Shown in pieces: positions 7,434 through 15,942 of a DNA stretch of 64,000 nucleotides. Source of the DNA: Mycolicibacterium sphagni (GTDB lineage: Bacteria > Actinomycetota > Actinomycetes > Mycobacteriales > Mycobacteriaceae); NCBI RefSeq assembly GCF_013337765.1, contig NZ_VBSB01000008.1:372001-436000 (forward strand), read 5' to 3'. The notes below the pieces were generated by a model. The model was not told the origin of the DNA and searched no databases. It was given only the letters and a program-made list of their open reading frames with translations. Within the stretch, counting starts at the first letter, position 1; each line of letters begins with the position of its first letter. The position numbers were made by a program, and so were the translations under genes.

Positions 7434-9427
7434 CAGCGCGCCTTTCGTTCGATACAGGCGACCTGGTGCGGGCTACCGGGTATACCTTCCAGCCGCACGT
7501 CGAGTTCGATATCGCTGCAGGTGTCGATCGCGATGGGACACCTCGGGTGGAAGGCACATCCCGTCGGCGGGGACAGCGGACTGGCCGGCTCACCGGACAG
7601 CACTCGGCAGTCACGGCCCAGATCGGGGATCGCGTCGACAAGGGCCTGAGTGTAGGGATGTGTCGGGCGGCCGATGACCTCCTCGGCGGGGCCGATCTCG
7701 ACGATGCGGCCCAGGTACATCACCGCGATCCGGTCGGCGACCACCCGCGCCACCGACAGGTCGTGGGTCACGAAGACCACCGACATATCCAGTCCGCGGC
7801 GCAGTTCGCCGATCAGGTTGAGCACCGAGGCCGCCAGCGACACGTCCAGCGCACTGGTCGGCTCGTCGCACAGCAGCACCTGCGGCGGGATCACCGTGGC
7901 CCGGGCCAGTGACACGCGCTGCCGCTGGCCGCCGGACAACTGAGCGGCCCGAGACTTGACGATGTCCTGCGGCAGTCCGACGCGCTCGAGGACCTTGGCG
8001 ATAGCGTCTTTCCGCTCGGCGCGGGACAGAGTCCGCAGCCGCTCACCGATCAGCTCACCCACCGACAACCACGGCGTCAGGGAGGCGCCGGCGTCCTGAA
8101 ACACCATCTGCGGGCTGGTGTTTCCGGCCAGCTCGACCTCGCCGGTCGTCGCCTTCTCCAGGCCGGCGATGATCCGCAGCAGTGTCGACTTGCCGGAGCC
8201 GCTCTCCCCCACCAGCGCCACCGATTCGCCATGCGCAACGGTCAGCGACACACCACGCAGCGCCTGAAGTTTGCTCTGCTGCGGGCCGGAGCGGTCGAGC
8301 CAGCGACGGCGCACGGTGAATGACTTGGTGACGAGGCGGGCATCGACGGCAGGCGGCTGCTCGACGTCGACCTCGGCGCGGTCGTCGAAGGCCTCGGTTT
8401 CGGTGGCGACCATGCCGGCCAGCGCGGCCCGCAACTGCTCGGGCTCAATGATGCAGGCGCTCACCCGGTTCGGCGCGACGACGGCCGGATCCGGCGGAGT
8501 GGCCGAACATTCGGCGCGGGCCACCCTACACCGCGGGACAAAGGCGCACCCGGACAACGGGGCGGTCGGGCTGGGCACCTGGCCGGCCATCGCGGCCAGC
8601 GGGCGGTCGCGCAACGTGTCCAAGGTGAGCCGCGACTGCAGCAGACCGTGGGTATAGGGGTGTGCGGGGGTGGCCAGAACCTCTGCGGTCGGGCCGATCT
8701 CGGCGATCCGCCCGGCATAGAGGACGGCGATGCGGTCGGCGATCTGCGCCGCCACCCCGAGGTCGTGCGTGATCAGCACAATGCTGCAGCCGATCTCGGC
8801 GCGCAGTCGCTGCAACAGCGCCAGCACCTGGGCCTGCACGGTCACGTCGAGTGCGGTGGTCGGCTCGTCGGCGATGATCAGCTCAGGGTTACCGGCCACC
8901 GCGATCGCGATCATCACCCGCTGCCGCAGGCCGCCCGACAGTTCGTGCGGAAAGGCGCGCATCCGCCGTTCGGGCTCGGGAATGCCGACGGCGGTCAGCA
9001 GTTTGAGCGCCTCTTCGCTGCTGCCCGCCACCTCTTCGACCTGCTTGCCGATCCGCATCGTGGGGTTCAGCGACGTCATCGGGTCCTGGAACACCGCGCC
9101 CAGATCGAGGCGCCGGACCTTGCGCAGCTGCTTGGCCGCACCGGTGAGCATGTCGGTGCCGCAGACCTGCACACTGCCGCCGGTCTTCGCACGCCCGAGC
9201 AGGCCGAGCATGCTGAACCCCAGCACACTCTTGCCCGAGCCGGATTCGCCGACCAGCCCGACGATCTCGCCAGGCGCGATGCTCAGTGACACGCCACGCA
9301 GTGCGTGCACGTTCTTGCCGTTCCGGCGGAAGGTGACGCGAAGGTCATCAACCGCCGCGACCACGTCACCGGCCGGCGTCGTCGCCGGGGCATCAGGTCG
9401 TAGCGCAACACTTGCGGCGCTCGCCAT
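7433..9427 (-). CDS. Fused ABC transporter ATP-binding protein (DppD-DppF type)
   Basis: Two complete nucleotide-binding domains are fused in one 664-residue chain. Each has Walker A GESGSGKS, a signature motif (LSGGLRQR in the first, LSGGQRQR in the second), a Walker B ending in ADEPTTALD or CDEPTSALD, and an oligopeptide/dipeptide C-terminal extension rich in cysteines. The single chain replaces the usual separate DppD and DppF. I chose ATG 9427 because GGGGAG lies about 8 nt upstream; a longer reading from TTG 9451 has no such site. It is the first gene of the ureide operon and faces the TetR gene across a 221-bp promoter region. Confidence 0.9.
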   Translation of the reverse strand: MASAASVALRPDAPATTPAGDVVAAVDDLRVTFRRNGKNVHALRGVSLSIAPGEIVGLVGESGSGKSVLGFSMLGLLGRAKTGGSVQVCGTDMLTGAAKQLRKVRRLDLGAVFQDPMTSLNPTMRIGKQVEEVAGSSEEALKLLTAVGIPEPERRMRAFPHELSGGLRQRVMIAIAVAGNPELIIADEPTTALDVTVQAQVLALLQRLRAEIGCSIVLITHDLGVAAQIADRIAVLYAGRIAEIGPTAEVLATPAHPYTHGLLQSRLTLDTLRDRPLAAMAGQVPSPTAPLSGCAFVPRCRVARAECSATPPDPAVVAPNRVSACIIEPEQLRAALAGMVATETEAFDDRAEVDVEQPPAVDARLVTKSFTVRRRWLDRSGPQQSKLQALRGVSLTVAHGESVALVGESGSGKSTLLRIIAGLEKATTGEVELAGNTSPQMVFQDAGASLTPWLSVGELIGERLRTLSRAERKDAIAKVLERVGLPQDIVKSRAAQLSGGQRQRVSLARATVIPPQVLLCDEPTSALDVSLAASVLNLIGELRRGLDMSVVFVTHDLSVARVVADRIAVMYLGRIVEIGPAEEVIGRPTHPYTQALVDAIPDLGRDCRVLSGEPASPLSPPTGCAFHPRCPIAIDTCSDIELDVRLEGIPGSPHQVACIERKAR

Positions 9428-9488
9428 GCGGAGTCTCCCCGAGGGTCTCAAAAGGTCACGAGGATGAACTCACCGGTGAGTCATCAGC

Positions 9489-9502
9489 CTGTCGACTGAC
9501 AG
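9489..9502. promoter_or_regulatory. Candidate TetR operator, copy 1
   Basis: CTGTC-GACT-GACAG is an inverted repeat with 5-bp arms and a 4-bp centre, 61 bp upstream of the ATPase start. A second site with the same arms and spacing lies at 9584-9597. Two copies between a TetR gene and a divergent transport/catabolic operon suggest that the TetR protein controls both directions. Confidence 0.55.
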
Positions 9503-9580
9503 TTTTGCGGGCCTCGTGTCGCGGTGGGTGTCGCTGGCGTAACCAAAGCAAGACGGCGCGTAACCGATAGGTATCGCGCG

Positions 9581-9600
9581 TTTCTGTCATGTGACAGAAA
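9581..9600. promoter_or_regulatory. Candidate TetR operator, copy 2 (20-bp palindrome)
   Basis: The site TTTCTGTCA-TG-TGACAGAAA has perfect 9-bp arms and a 2-bp centre, and contains the CTGTC-N4-GACAG core seen at 9489-9502. It lies 48 bp upstream of the TetR start. Length and symmetry fit a TetR-dimer operator; autoregulation is the simplest reading. Confidence 0.65.
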
Positions 9601-9648
9601 ATCCCCGGCTCTGTCTTTTCGCAGGTGATGTAGGTCAACATCGGACGC

Positions 9649-10329
9649 ATGGAGACAACGCGGGCGGGCCGCCCGCGCTTGACCGAACGGCGCAGGCCCG
9701 GCACGACCGCCCGGGAGGAGATCCTCGACGCCGCGGGAGAACTGTTCACCACCCGCGGCTATGCGAGCACGTCCACCCGCGCGATCGCCGAGGCGGTCGG
9801 CATAAGGCAGGCCTCGCTGTACCACTACTTCAAGACCAAGGACGAGCTGCTGTCGGCGCTGCTGCACCAGACCGTCACACCGACCCTCACGTTCCTGTCC
9901 GCCTTGCGGCACGACGATCCGTCTGCGGCGCAGTGTCTGCACGCCCTGGCCGCCTTCGACGGCGCTCAGCTGTTGACCTCGAGGTGGAACCTGGGTGCGC
10001 TGTATCTGTTGCCCGAATTGCGAGAAGCCCGGCTGGCGACATTCTGGACCGAGCGTGAGCGACTGCGACTGGCCTACCTCGACCTGAGCCGGGCAATCCT
10101 GGCATCGACCGGGGTGGCCGATGATGCCGCCGACCTGCCGTTCCGCCTGGTCGAGTCGCTGGTGAACATGTGGTCACAGCCCCCGCAATCGGATCACGCG
10201 AAGCTGGCCGGTCACGTCGCCGACGCCTGCTTGCGGGTGCTCGGTGTCAGTGACGATCTTCCCGACCTGCGCGCGAGCACCCATCACTACCTGGGCCGCA
10301 ACGGTCCGGCGAAGGTGGGACGTTTGTAG
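9649..10329 (+). CDS. TetR/AcrR family transcriptional regulator
   Basis: This 226-residue protein has an N-terminal TetR helix-turn-helix at about residues 20-66 (EEILDAAGELFTTRGYASTS, then AVGIRQASLYHYFKTKDELL) and a variable helical ligand domain. It is transcribed away from the allantoin/ABC operon across a gap holding two matching inverted repeats, so it is the likely local repressor. The inducer could be a ureide or the imported solute. The kinase gene follows 9 nt downstream, but a separate -10 element there suggests that gene has its own promoter. Confidence 0.9.
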   Translation: METTRAGRPRLTERRRPGTTAREEILDAAGELFTTRGYASTSTRAIAEAVGIRQASLYHYFKTKDELLSALLHQTVTPTLTFLSALRHDDPSAAQCLHALAAFDGAQLLTSRWNLGALYLLPELREARLATFWTERERLRLAYLDLSRAILASTGVADDAADLPFRLVESLVNMWSQPPQSDHAKLAGHVADACLRVLGVSDDLPDLRASTHHYLGRNGPAKVGRL

Positions 10330-10332
10330 GAT
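10327..10332 (+). promoter_or_regulatory. Predicted -10 element for leaderless kinase mRNA
   Basis: TAGGAT fits the mycobacterial TANNNT -10 pattern and ends 6 nt before the kinase ATG at 10339, which would place the transcription start on the A of the ATG. No Shine-Dalgarno-like sequence is seen. The element uses the stop codon of the TetR gene as its first three bases. Confidence 0.5.
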
Positions 10333-10338
10333 CGGGCA

Positions 10339-11799
10339 ATGCCGCTGGACGAAGGCGAGACATTCGCCGGTTACACGATCCTGCGACTGCTCGGCGCGGG
10401 AGGGATGGGTGAGGTCTACCTGGCCCAGCATCCGCGACTGCCCCGCCACGACGCCCTCAAGGTGCTGCCGTCCTCGGTGAGCAACGACGCCGAATACCGC
10501 GCCCGGTTCGAGCGCGAGGCCGATATCGCCGCCACACTGTGGAATCCGCACATCGTCGGCGTCCACGACCGCGGCGAGTTCGACGGGCAGCTGTGGATCG
10601 CGATGGACTACGTCGACGGCACCGACGCAAGCGAGCTGCTGAAGAGCTATCCCACCGGCTTGCCGCAGCGGGAAGTGCTCAACATCGTCACTGCGGTCGC
10701 CGAGGCGCTGGACTATGCGCATCAACGGCATCTGTTGCATCGCGACGTCAAGCCCGCCAACATCCTGGTGTCGAAACAGGAGTCCGGCGAGGAACGAATC
10801 CTCTTGGCGGACTTCGGTATTGCCCGCTGGGACAACGAGTCGAGCGGACTCACCCAGACCAACATGACGGTTGGCACGGTGTCCTACGCCGCTCCCGAAC
10901 AGCTGATGGGCCGCGATCTCGACGGACGGGCCGACCAGTATGCGCTCGCCGCCACCGCCTATCACCTGCTCACCGGCAGGCCGCCGTTCCTGCACTCCAA
11001 TCCCGCGGTGGTGATCAGCCAGCATTTGTCGGCATCACCGCCCAGCGTCGGCGAGCACCGCCCCGAGCTCGCCGACCTCGACCCGCCGCTGCGCAAGGCG
11101 CTGTCCAAGGATCCGGCCGACCGCTTCGACCGGTGCGTCGACTTCGCCCGTGCCCTGGCCCACCACATCACCACGCCGCTGTCCGGTGACGGGCTGACCG
11201 ACACCGATTCCACCCGGCTGACGCCCATCGCCGACGCCGCACCGGCCGGCGGTGAACCGCCACCACCAGCGCACAAGTCCTGGCTGCGGCCGGCGATTCT
11301 CGTTCCCGTGCTGGTCGTGCTGCTGATCGCGGTCGCCGCGGCGTTCATCGCGGGCCGCAACCGCGGTGAGACCGTCGCCCAGGATGATCACACCACGACG
11401 TCCGCGACGACGGTTACGACGCCGGTGACCACCAGCGTCGTGCCGCCACCGCCGCCGCCGGTCACGACGACCACCACGACGACGGCGACCACCAGCGCGC
11501 CGACCGACACCGTCACCGTCCAGCCGACGCCCACCGCCGTCATCGGGTCGGACTGCACGGAGCCGGGCGCCACCGGGACCACCGCGGACGGGGCGACCGC
11601 CTACTGCACGCAGCTGCAGTACACCAACCGCTACCTCTGGTCGGTCCACCAGGACGTGATCCCCAACCCGGTGGTGACGTCCTCGCCGACTGCCGTGCCG
11701 CCGACGGAGAACGAGTCCCCGGTGCGGATCTGTATGCAGGAAACCGGTCACACCCGGTTACGGTGCGCCGAGGAGATCCTGCGCGGCAACGGCGGCTAG
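10339..11799 (+). CDS. Membrane-anchored Ser/Thr protein kinase (Pkn-type)
   Basis: This eukaryotic-like kinase has 486 residues. The cytoplasmic kinase domain (about 10-275) has the Gly loop GAGGMG at 19-24, Lys41 in [12 protein letters not shown] with Asp136, DFG at 158-160 and APE at 185-187. A juxtamembrane linker precedes one transmembrane helix (about 318-338). The outside part (341-486) starts with a Thr/Pro-rich stalk and ends in a short domain with four cysteines. That sensor end does not resemble PASTA or the PknH sensor domain. Ligand and targets are unknown. Confidence 0.92.
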   Translation: MPLDEGETFAGYTILRLLGAGGMGEVYLAQHPRLPRHDALKVLPSSVSNDAEYRARFEREADIAATLWNPHIVGVHDRGEFDGQLWIAMDYVDGTDASELLKSYPTGLPQREVLNIVTAVAEALDYAHQRHLLHRDVKPANILVSKQESGEERILLADFGIARWDNESSGLTQTNMTVGTVSYAAPEQLMGRDLDGRADQYALAATAYHLLTGRPPFLHSNPAVVISQHLSASPPSVGEHRPELADLDPPLRKALSKDPADRFDRCVDFARALAHHITTPLSGDGLTDTDSTRLTPIADAAPAGGEPPPPAHKSWLRPAILVPVLVVLLIAVAAAFIAGRNRGETVAQDDHTTTSATTVTTPVTTSVVPPPPPPVTTTTTTTATTSAPTDTVTVQPTPTAVIGSDCTEPGATGTTADGATAYCTQLQYTNRYLWSVHQDVIPNPVVTSSPTAVPPTENESPVRICMQETGHTRLRCAEEILRGNGG

Positions 11800-12007
11800 T
11801 TTTTCCCGCGCCCAAACCGACAAATCGCAGCACTTTTGCGAGTAAAACCCGCCAAAACGTCGAGTTCGGCGCGGCCGCGACGGGCCGATGAAACGTTCGG
11901 ACGCCGTTGTGACGATAGAGGTCGCAAGAGGCTGGTGGGATCTGCTCGTTGGGCGATCTTGAATCACCCTGCGCTATGTTCGACCGGAGACACAGACGGA
12001 GGTTCGA

Positions 12008-12424
12008 GTGAACAGGCTCATTCTGGTGGCCGCCGGGGCGCTTGCCGCGGGTTCGGCAGCAGCCGCCCTCAGCATGGGCTCCAGCAACGCCGATCCGAAC
12101 GCCGGCGGCACGATGAACATCCTCGGCGAGCCCTATTACAAGGCGGTCGCCATCCTGCACGCCCAAGGTGTCCAGACCGTCTTCGGCGGTTCAGTGGGCA
12201 GTGACGTACCTCAGGCCAAGTGCATCGTGCAGAGCCAGAAATACCTGGCCAGCGGCAAGATGTCGCTCATGCTGAACTGCACGAAGGCCGCCCAGCCAGA
12301 CGCTCCGCCGCCCAGCTCGGCAGGCACCGCACCTGCCGGGCCGACGATCCCGGCTGACGGCGGCGGCCGTCCGACACCGGGTGCGCCCGGCACGGTGATC
12401 GTGACGCCGACTCAGGTCGGCTGA
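12008..12424 (+). CDS. Small secreted protein, mycobacterial, function unknown
   Basis: This 138-residue protein has an N-terminal signal peptide (about residues 1-28, hydrophobic and Ala-rich, ending near SSNADP). The mature domain has two cysteines, one in QAKCIV and one in LMLNC, and a GEPYYKAVAILHAQGV segment recalling a PASTA-like fold. The last 45 residues are Pro/Ala/Gly-rich. GTG 12008 is preceded by GGAGG five nt upstream, which decides the start. The gap from 11800 to 12007 contains no gene. Function is not recognisable. Confidence 0.75.
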   Translation: MNRLILVAAGALAAGSAAAALSMGSSNADPNAGGTMNILGEPYYKAVAILHAQGVQTVFGGSVGSDVPQAKCIVQSQKYLASGKMSLMLNCTKAAQPDAPPPSSAGTAPAGPTIPADGGGRPTPGAPGTVIVTPTQVG

Positions 12425-12476
12425 TCGCCCGGCTCGGCTAAACTTCCGGTCAGCCACGCCCCGGGAGGTTTCGCCC

Positions 12477-13376
12477 ATGCTGCGCCCACGTCGTTTCGAA
12501 CGCGAGATCGATCCTGGCCGGGTGCAGATCCAGGCCCGCAAGGTCTACTTCGACGTTTCCGACGCCCCGCTGCACTGGATTCCCGGCCATCCCGTCGCAT
12601 CGAATGTGATCGGGCTGCTCAACGTTGTCCTTCCGGTGGCCGAGCGCTGGTTCGTCGCCACCTACAACGAGGCTCTGCCGTTGGTGAAGGATCCGCAGCT
12701 GGCCGAGGCGATGCGGGGGTTCATCGGTCAGGAGGCCACGCACGCCGACACCCACGAAAAGGTGCTGCAGGAGTTGATGGTGGCCCGCGGCGTGAACGCC
12801 GAACCCATCCTGCGTCAGCTCGGCTACGTCTTCGGCCAGGTGCTCTCGCCGAGCACGTCGAGTGATCCGCGGCGCAGGCACAACCACCTGTGCGACCGGC
12901 TGTGGCTGATCGCGGCGATCGAGCACTACACCGCCGTGCTCGGCGACTTCGCCCTCAACAGCGCTTGGGACGACTACGACGCCGATCCGACCCTGGTCGA
13001 CGTGTTCCGCTGGCACGGCAGTGAAGAGGTCGAGCACCGCAACGTCGCCCACGACGTGGCGGTCTACTTCCACGACAGCTACCTCGACCGGATCCGGTCG
13101 ATGGGCATGGCAGCCATGCTGATCGCCGGCTTCTTCAACCGCGGCGCCTGGTATCTGTGCCGCACCGACCCGACCCTGGACATGAGCTGGTGGCGGATGC
13201 AGCGGTTGCGGGCCGACGACTCCAAACGCGGACTGCTGCCCAAGTACCGCAAGCTGTTCGGCTCGACGACGTTCACCTACTTCCGGCCGAACTATTCGCC
13301 GGAGGACGTCGGCTCCACCGCGCAGGCGGTCGCCTACCTGGCAAGCTCGCCCGCTGCCCGCGCCGCGCACCTGTGA
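12477..13376 (+). CDS. Ferritin-like di-iron protein (predicted metal-dependent hydrolase family)
   Basis: This 299-residue protein matches the bacterial family annotated as predicted metal-dependent hydrolase. Its acidic and histidine residues follow a ferritin-like di-iron pattern: Glu56, Glu86-x2-His89, Glu149-His150 and Glu184-x2-His187, each in a helical region. A strong GGGAGG site lies about 8 nt before the ATG. Its stop overlaps the GTG of a ferredoxin reductase. That coupling makes an oxygen- or NAD(P)H-dependent oxidation at least as plausible as hydrolysis. The substrate is unknown. Confidence 0.78.
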   Translation: MLRPRRFEREIDPGRVQIQARKVYFDVSDAPLHWIPGHPVASNVIGLLNVVLPVAERWFVATYNEALPLVKDPQLAEAMRGFIGQEATHADTHEKVLQELMVARGVNAEPILRQLGYVFGQVLSPSTSSDPRRRHNHLCDRLWLIAAIEHYTAVLGDFALNSAWDDYDADPTLVDVFRWHGSEEVEHRNVAHDVAVYFHDSYLDRIRSMGMAAMLIAGFFNRGAWYLCRTDPTLDMSWWRMQRLRADDSKRGLLPKYRKLFGSTTFTYFRPNYSPEDVGSTAQAVAYLASSPAARAAHL

Positions 13377-14479
13377 AACCGTTCTCCCGCTTGCTCTCCG
13401 CCCCGCCCAGCGCGTCGGGGCGGACCCGCCATGATGTTCCGCTGAGCCTCACCGATGCGGCCATCACCACCCTGTGGGCGATCAGCGGTGCGATCCGCAG
13501 GCCCGCGACTCCCCCGGGCCGTGACCACACGCTGACGCTGCAGATCGTCGAGCGCCAGGTGGTCGCGCGCGATCAGAATGTCGTTGCGCTGACACTGGCC
13601 GCCCCCGATCGGCGACCGCTGCCGCCGTGGCATCCCGGGGCGCACCTGGACATCCACCTGCCCAGTGGGCGGATTCGGCAATACTCGTTGTGCGGCGAGC
13701 CGGGCCTGCGCACCTGTTACCGAATTGCGGTGCGGCGCATACCCGATGGCGGCGGCGGCTCGATCGAGGTGCACGACAGCCTCGGTGTCGGAGCGACGGT
13801 GACGAGTAGCGGCCCGCGAAATGCGTTCCCGCTCACCGTTCCCGGCTACGGCTCGCCCGCCCAACGGCTGCGGTTCATCGCAGGCGGTATCGGCATCACC
13901 CCGATTCTGCCGATGCTCGGTCTGGCCGAGCGCCTCGGTGTGGATTGGTCGATGATCTACGCCGGGCGCAGCGAAGAGTCCATCCCATTCCTGCACGAGG
14001 TGCGCCGATTCGGCTTGCGGGTGCGGATCCGCACCGACGACGTGCACGGGGTGCCCACCGCCGCCGACCTACTGGGCGACTGCCCGGACGGCGTCGGGGT
14101 GTACACCTGCGGCCCGGCGCCGATGCTGACGGCGATCCGGTCGGCGCTGGCCGGACGTGACGACGTGGAACTGCACTTCGAGCGGTTCGCCGCAGCGCCG
14201 GTGGTCGACGGCACGACCTTCACCGCGACGGTGGCCTCGACGGGAGCCACGGTGACCGTCGGACCCGACGAGACATTGCTGTCGGCGCTGCGGCGTGAAC
14301 AGGTGGCCGCACCGTACTCCTGCCAGCAGGGTTTCTGTGGCACCTGCCGAACTCGGGTGACCAATGGTGTCGTGCAGCACCGAGATACGCTGCTGACCGA
14401 ACCTGAGCAAGCCGCCGGGATGATGCTGACCTGCGTGTCGCGCGCACCCGAGGGCGGCCACCTGGAGCTGGATCTGTAG
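13373..14479 (+). CDS. Ferredoxin-type oxidoreductase with C-terminal 2Fe-2S domain
   Basis: This is a 368-residue phthalate-dioxygenase-reductase-like chain. An FAD/FMN-binding barrel carries RQYSLCG near residue 103. An NAD-binding domain follows with GGIGITPILPM near 168 and YTCGPAPML near 245. The C-terminal 2Fe-2S domain has CQQGFCGTCRTRV plus a later LTC cysteine. GTG 13373 overlaps the stop of the di-iron protein gene (GTGA). Such proteins pass electrons from NAD(P)H to an oxygenase, and the adjacent di-iron protein is the natural partner candidate. Confidence 0.88.
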   Translation: MKPFSRLLSAPPSASGRTRHDVPLSLTDAAITTLWAISGAIRRPATPPGRDHTLTLQIVERQVVARDQNVVALTLAAPDRRPLPPWHPGAHLDIHLPSGRIRQYSLCGEPGLRTCYRIAVRRIPDGGGGSIEVHDSLGVGATVTSSGPRNAFPLTVPGYGSPAQRLRFIAGGIGITPILPMLGLAERLGVDWSMIYAGRSEESIPFLHEVRRFGLRVRIRTDDVHGVPTAADLLGDCPDGVGVYTCGPAPMLTAIRSALAGRDDVELHFERFAAAPVVDGTTFTATVASTGATVTVGPDETLLSALRREQVAAPYSCQQGFCGTCRTRVTNGVVQHRDTLLTEPEQAAGMMLTCVSRAPEGGHLELDL

Positions 14480-15283
14480 ATGGCACGTTCGCTGGGTCTT
14501 GCCCGCTGGGATCTCCTGCGACCACTGGACATGTTGTCGTCGGTGTGGTCGTCGTCGGCCGTGAGCTCCGGGGCCGCGGTGGCGTATCGGACCCTGTTCA
14601 TGACCGTCAAGCGTTTGGTGATCGGGCGCACCCTGACGGTGCGTCTGGACAGCGGGGACATCACGCTCACCGTCACCGAATTCGACTCGCGCCTCGATGT
14701 TCGCCGACTCGCGGTCGGCCAGTTGAACGATGTGCGGCTGGCCGCCAGCGATATCCGTTGGGAAGAACGATATTTCGAGCACGCGTCGGTGGTTCTGCAC
14801 AATGTCCACCTGCAGCCGGGAATGCCACCGGTGTTGGTGGCCGCACCGGTCGAGGTGAGCATGGACGTCTCCACGACCGCACTCGACGAGGTGTTCTCCG
14901 ACGCGCTGCCCCGCGTGTCGGGCCATGTCGACGACGACGGTGTCGCCCGGTTGCGCTGGGCGCGCCGCCCCGCGCTGGGCAGTGTCGAGGTCGAGGTGGA
15001 ACTCGACGGCGCCACCTTGTGGCTGCATCCGCGCGCCGTGCAGACCCGAAGGCGCCGGTGGTCCCTGCCTGCCAAGACACCGGCCTACCCGGTGCGGTTA
15101 CCGGAGCTGGCCAGCGGCCTGACGCTGACGAGCCTGTCGTTCGGGCCGGGCACGCTGCACCTGACCGGGAGCCTTCCGGAGTGGCGCACCGAGGTCCCGA
15201 CCGGGCGCATCGAGGACGTCCTCACCCAGCTCAGCGCGGTGGGTCTGCCGGTGAATCTGACCGGTAAGCCGCGCCGCGACTAA
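14480..15283 (+). CDS. Conserved mycobacterial protein, possible LmeA/DUF2993-like lipid-binding fold
   Basis: This 267-residue protein starts directly after the reductase stop codon, so the two are likely co-transcribed. It is rich in alternating hydrophobic beta strands (for example TLTVRLDSGDITLTV and SVEVEVELDGATLWL) and lacks a clear signal peptide or catalytic motif. The strand pattern and a DVRLAASDI-like stretch recall DUF2993/LmeA proteins, which bind lipids, but this is a tentative resemblance. Position behind the di-iron protein and reductase suggests a lipid-related role. Confidence 0.55.
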   Translation: MARSLGLARWDLLRPLDMLSSVWSSSAVSSGAAVAYRTLFMTVKRLVIGRTLTVRLDSGDITLTVTEFDSRLDVRRLAVGQLNDVRLAASDIRWEERYFEHASVVLHNVHLQPGMPPVLVAAPVEVSMDVSTTALDEVFSDALPRVSGHVDDDGVARLRWARRPALGSVEVEVELDGATLWLHPRAVQTRRRRWSLPAKTPAYPVRLPELASGLTLTSLSFGPGTLHLTGSLPEWRTEVPTGRIEDVLTQLSAVGLPVNLTGKPRRD

Positions 15284-15310
15284 TCGGGCTGCAGCGGTGC
15301 TGTCATCTGC

Positions 15311-15868
15311 TCAGTCCCAGGCTGAGGCGACGGCCTCGGCGACGTCGATGACCTTCGCTTGTTGCGACGCCGGACTGTCGACCTCGTCGGCGACATAGGC
15401 CGCGACGAACCGGCGGATCTCGGCGTCGACGCCGGCGACGATACGCAGGATCTCGCCGCGCATCGATTTCGACGTCACGTTGACGGAGATGTCCGAGGAC
15501 CGTGGCTTGGCGACGTCGATCACCAGCAGCAGCGGTTCGGCCGCTCGTGCCGTGGCCCGCAACGCGATGTCGCCGTCCACCGTGAACCGCTGCTTGTCCA
15601 CGCGCAGGTCGATGATCAGCTCGATCACCAGCGGGATGCGGACGTTGAAGGTGATGGTGTCCCCCACACTGCGCCGGGCAACCGGCTGCTGGATCTTCAC
15701 CTTCGCGGTCACCTTGGCCAGCCCGGCGGGCCCCTGCGCCATCGGTCCCATCTCGAACTCGCCACCGGCGATCTCCGCGAAAGCTGCCGCAACACGCTCC
15801 TCGGTCACCGCTACCTCGAAGAATCGGCGACCGAATTCTTCATAGGTGACGAAGCTGTGCGTATGCAT
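15311..15868 (-). CDS. Conserved hypothetical protein
   Basis: This 185-residue soluble protein has no recognised family. It begins MHTHSFVTYEE, contains a long beta-rich middle (residues about 60-135 with alternating Val/Ile/Asp/Arg) and ends in an acidic helix. No signal peptide, membrane segment or catalytic motif is seen. It converges with the preceding plus-strand gene (27 bp apart, no hairpin) and is separated by 74 bp from the TetR gene on its other side. Confidence 0.6.
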   Translation of the reverse strand: MHTHSFVTYEEFGRRFFEVAVTEERVAAAFAEIAGGEFEMGPMAQGPAGLAKVTAKVKIQQPVARRSVGDTITFNVRIPLVIELIIDLRVDKQRFTVDGDIALRATARAAEPLLLVIDVAKPRSSDISVNVTSKSMRGEILRIVAGVDAEIRRFVAAYVADEVDSPASQQAKVIDVAEAVASAWD

Positions 15869-15942
15869 AGAGGTCTACGTTCTCACGCCGGAGGTCGACC
15901 GCAGGCGGCGGACCGGTAACAAATCGGGTGTGTCGACCTGAC

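Noticed and set aside
15284..15310. Possible terminator between the convergent genes at 15283 and 15311
   Set aside because: No stable inverted repeat could be drawn in the 27-bp gap.
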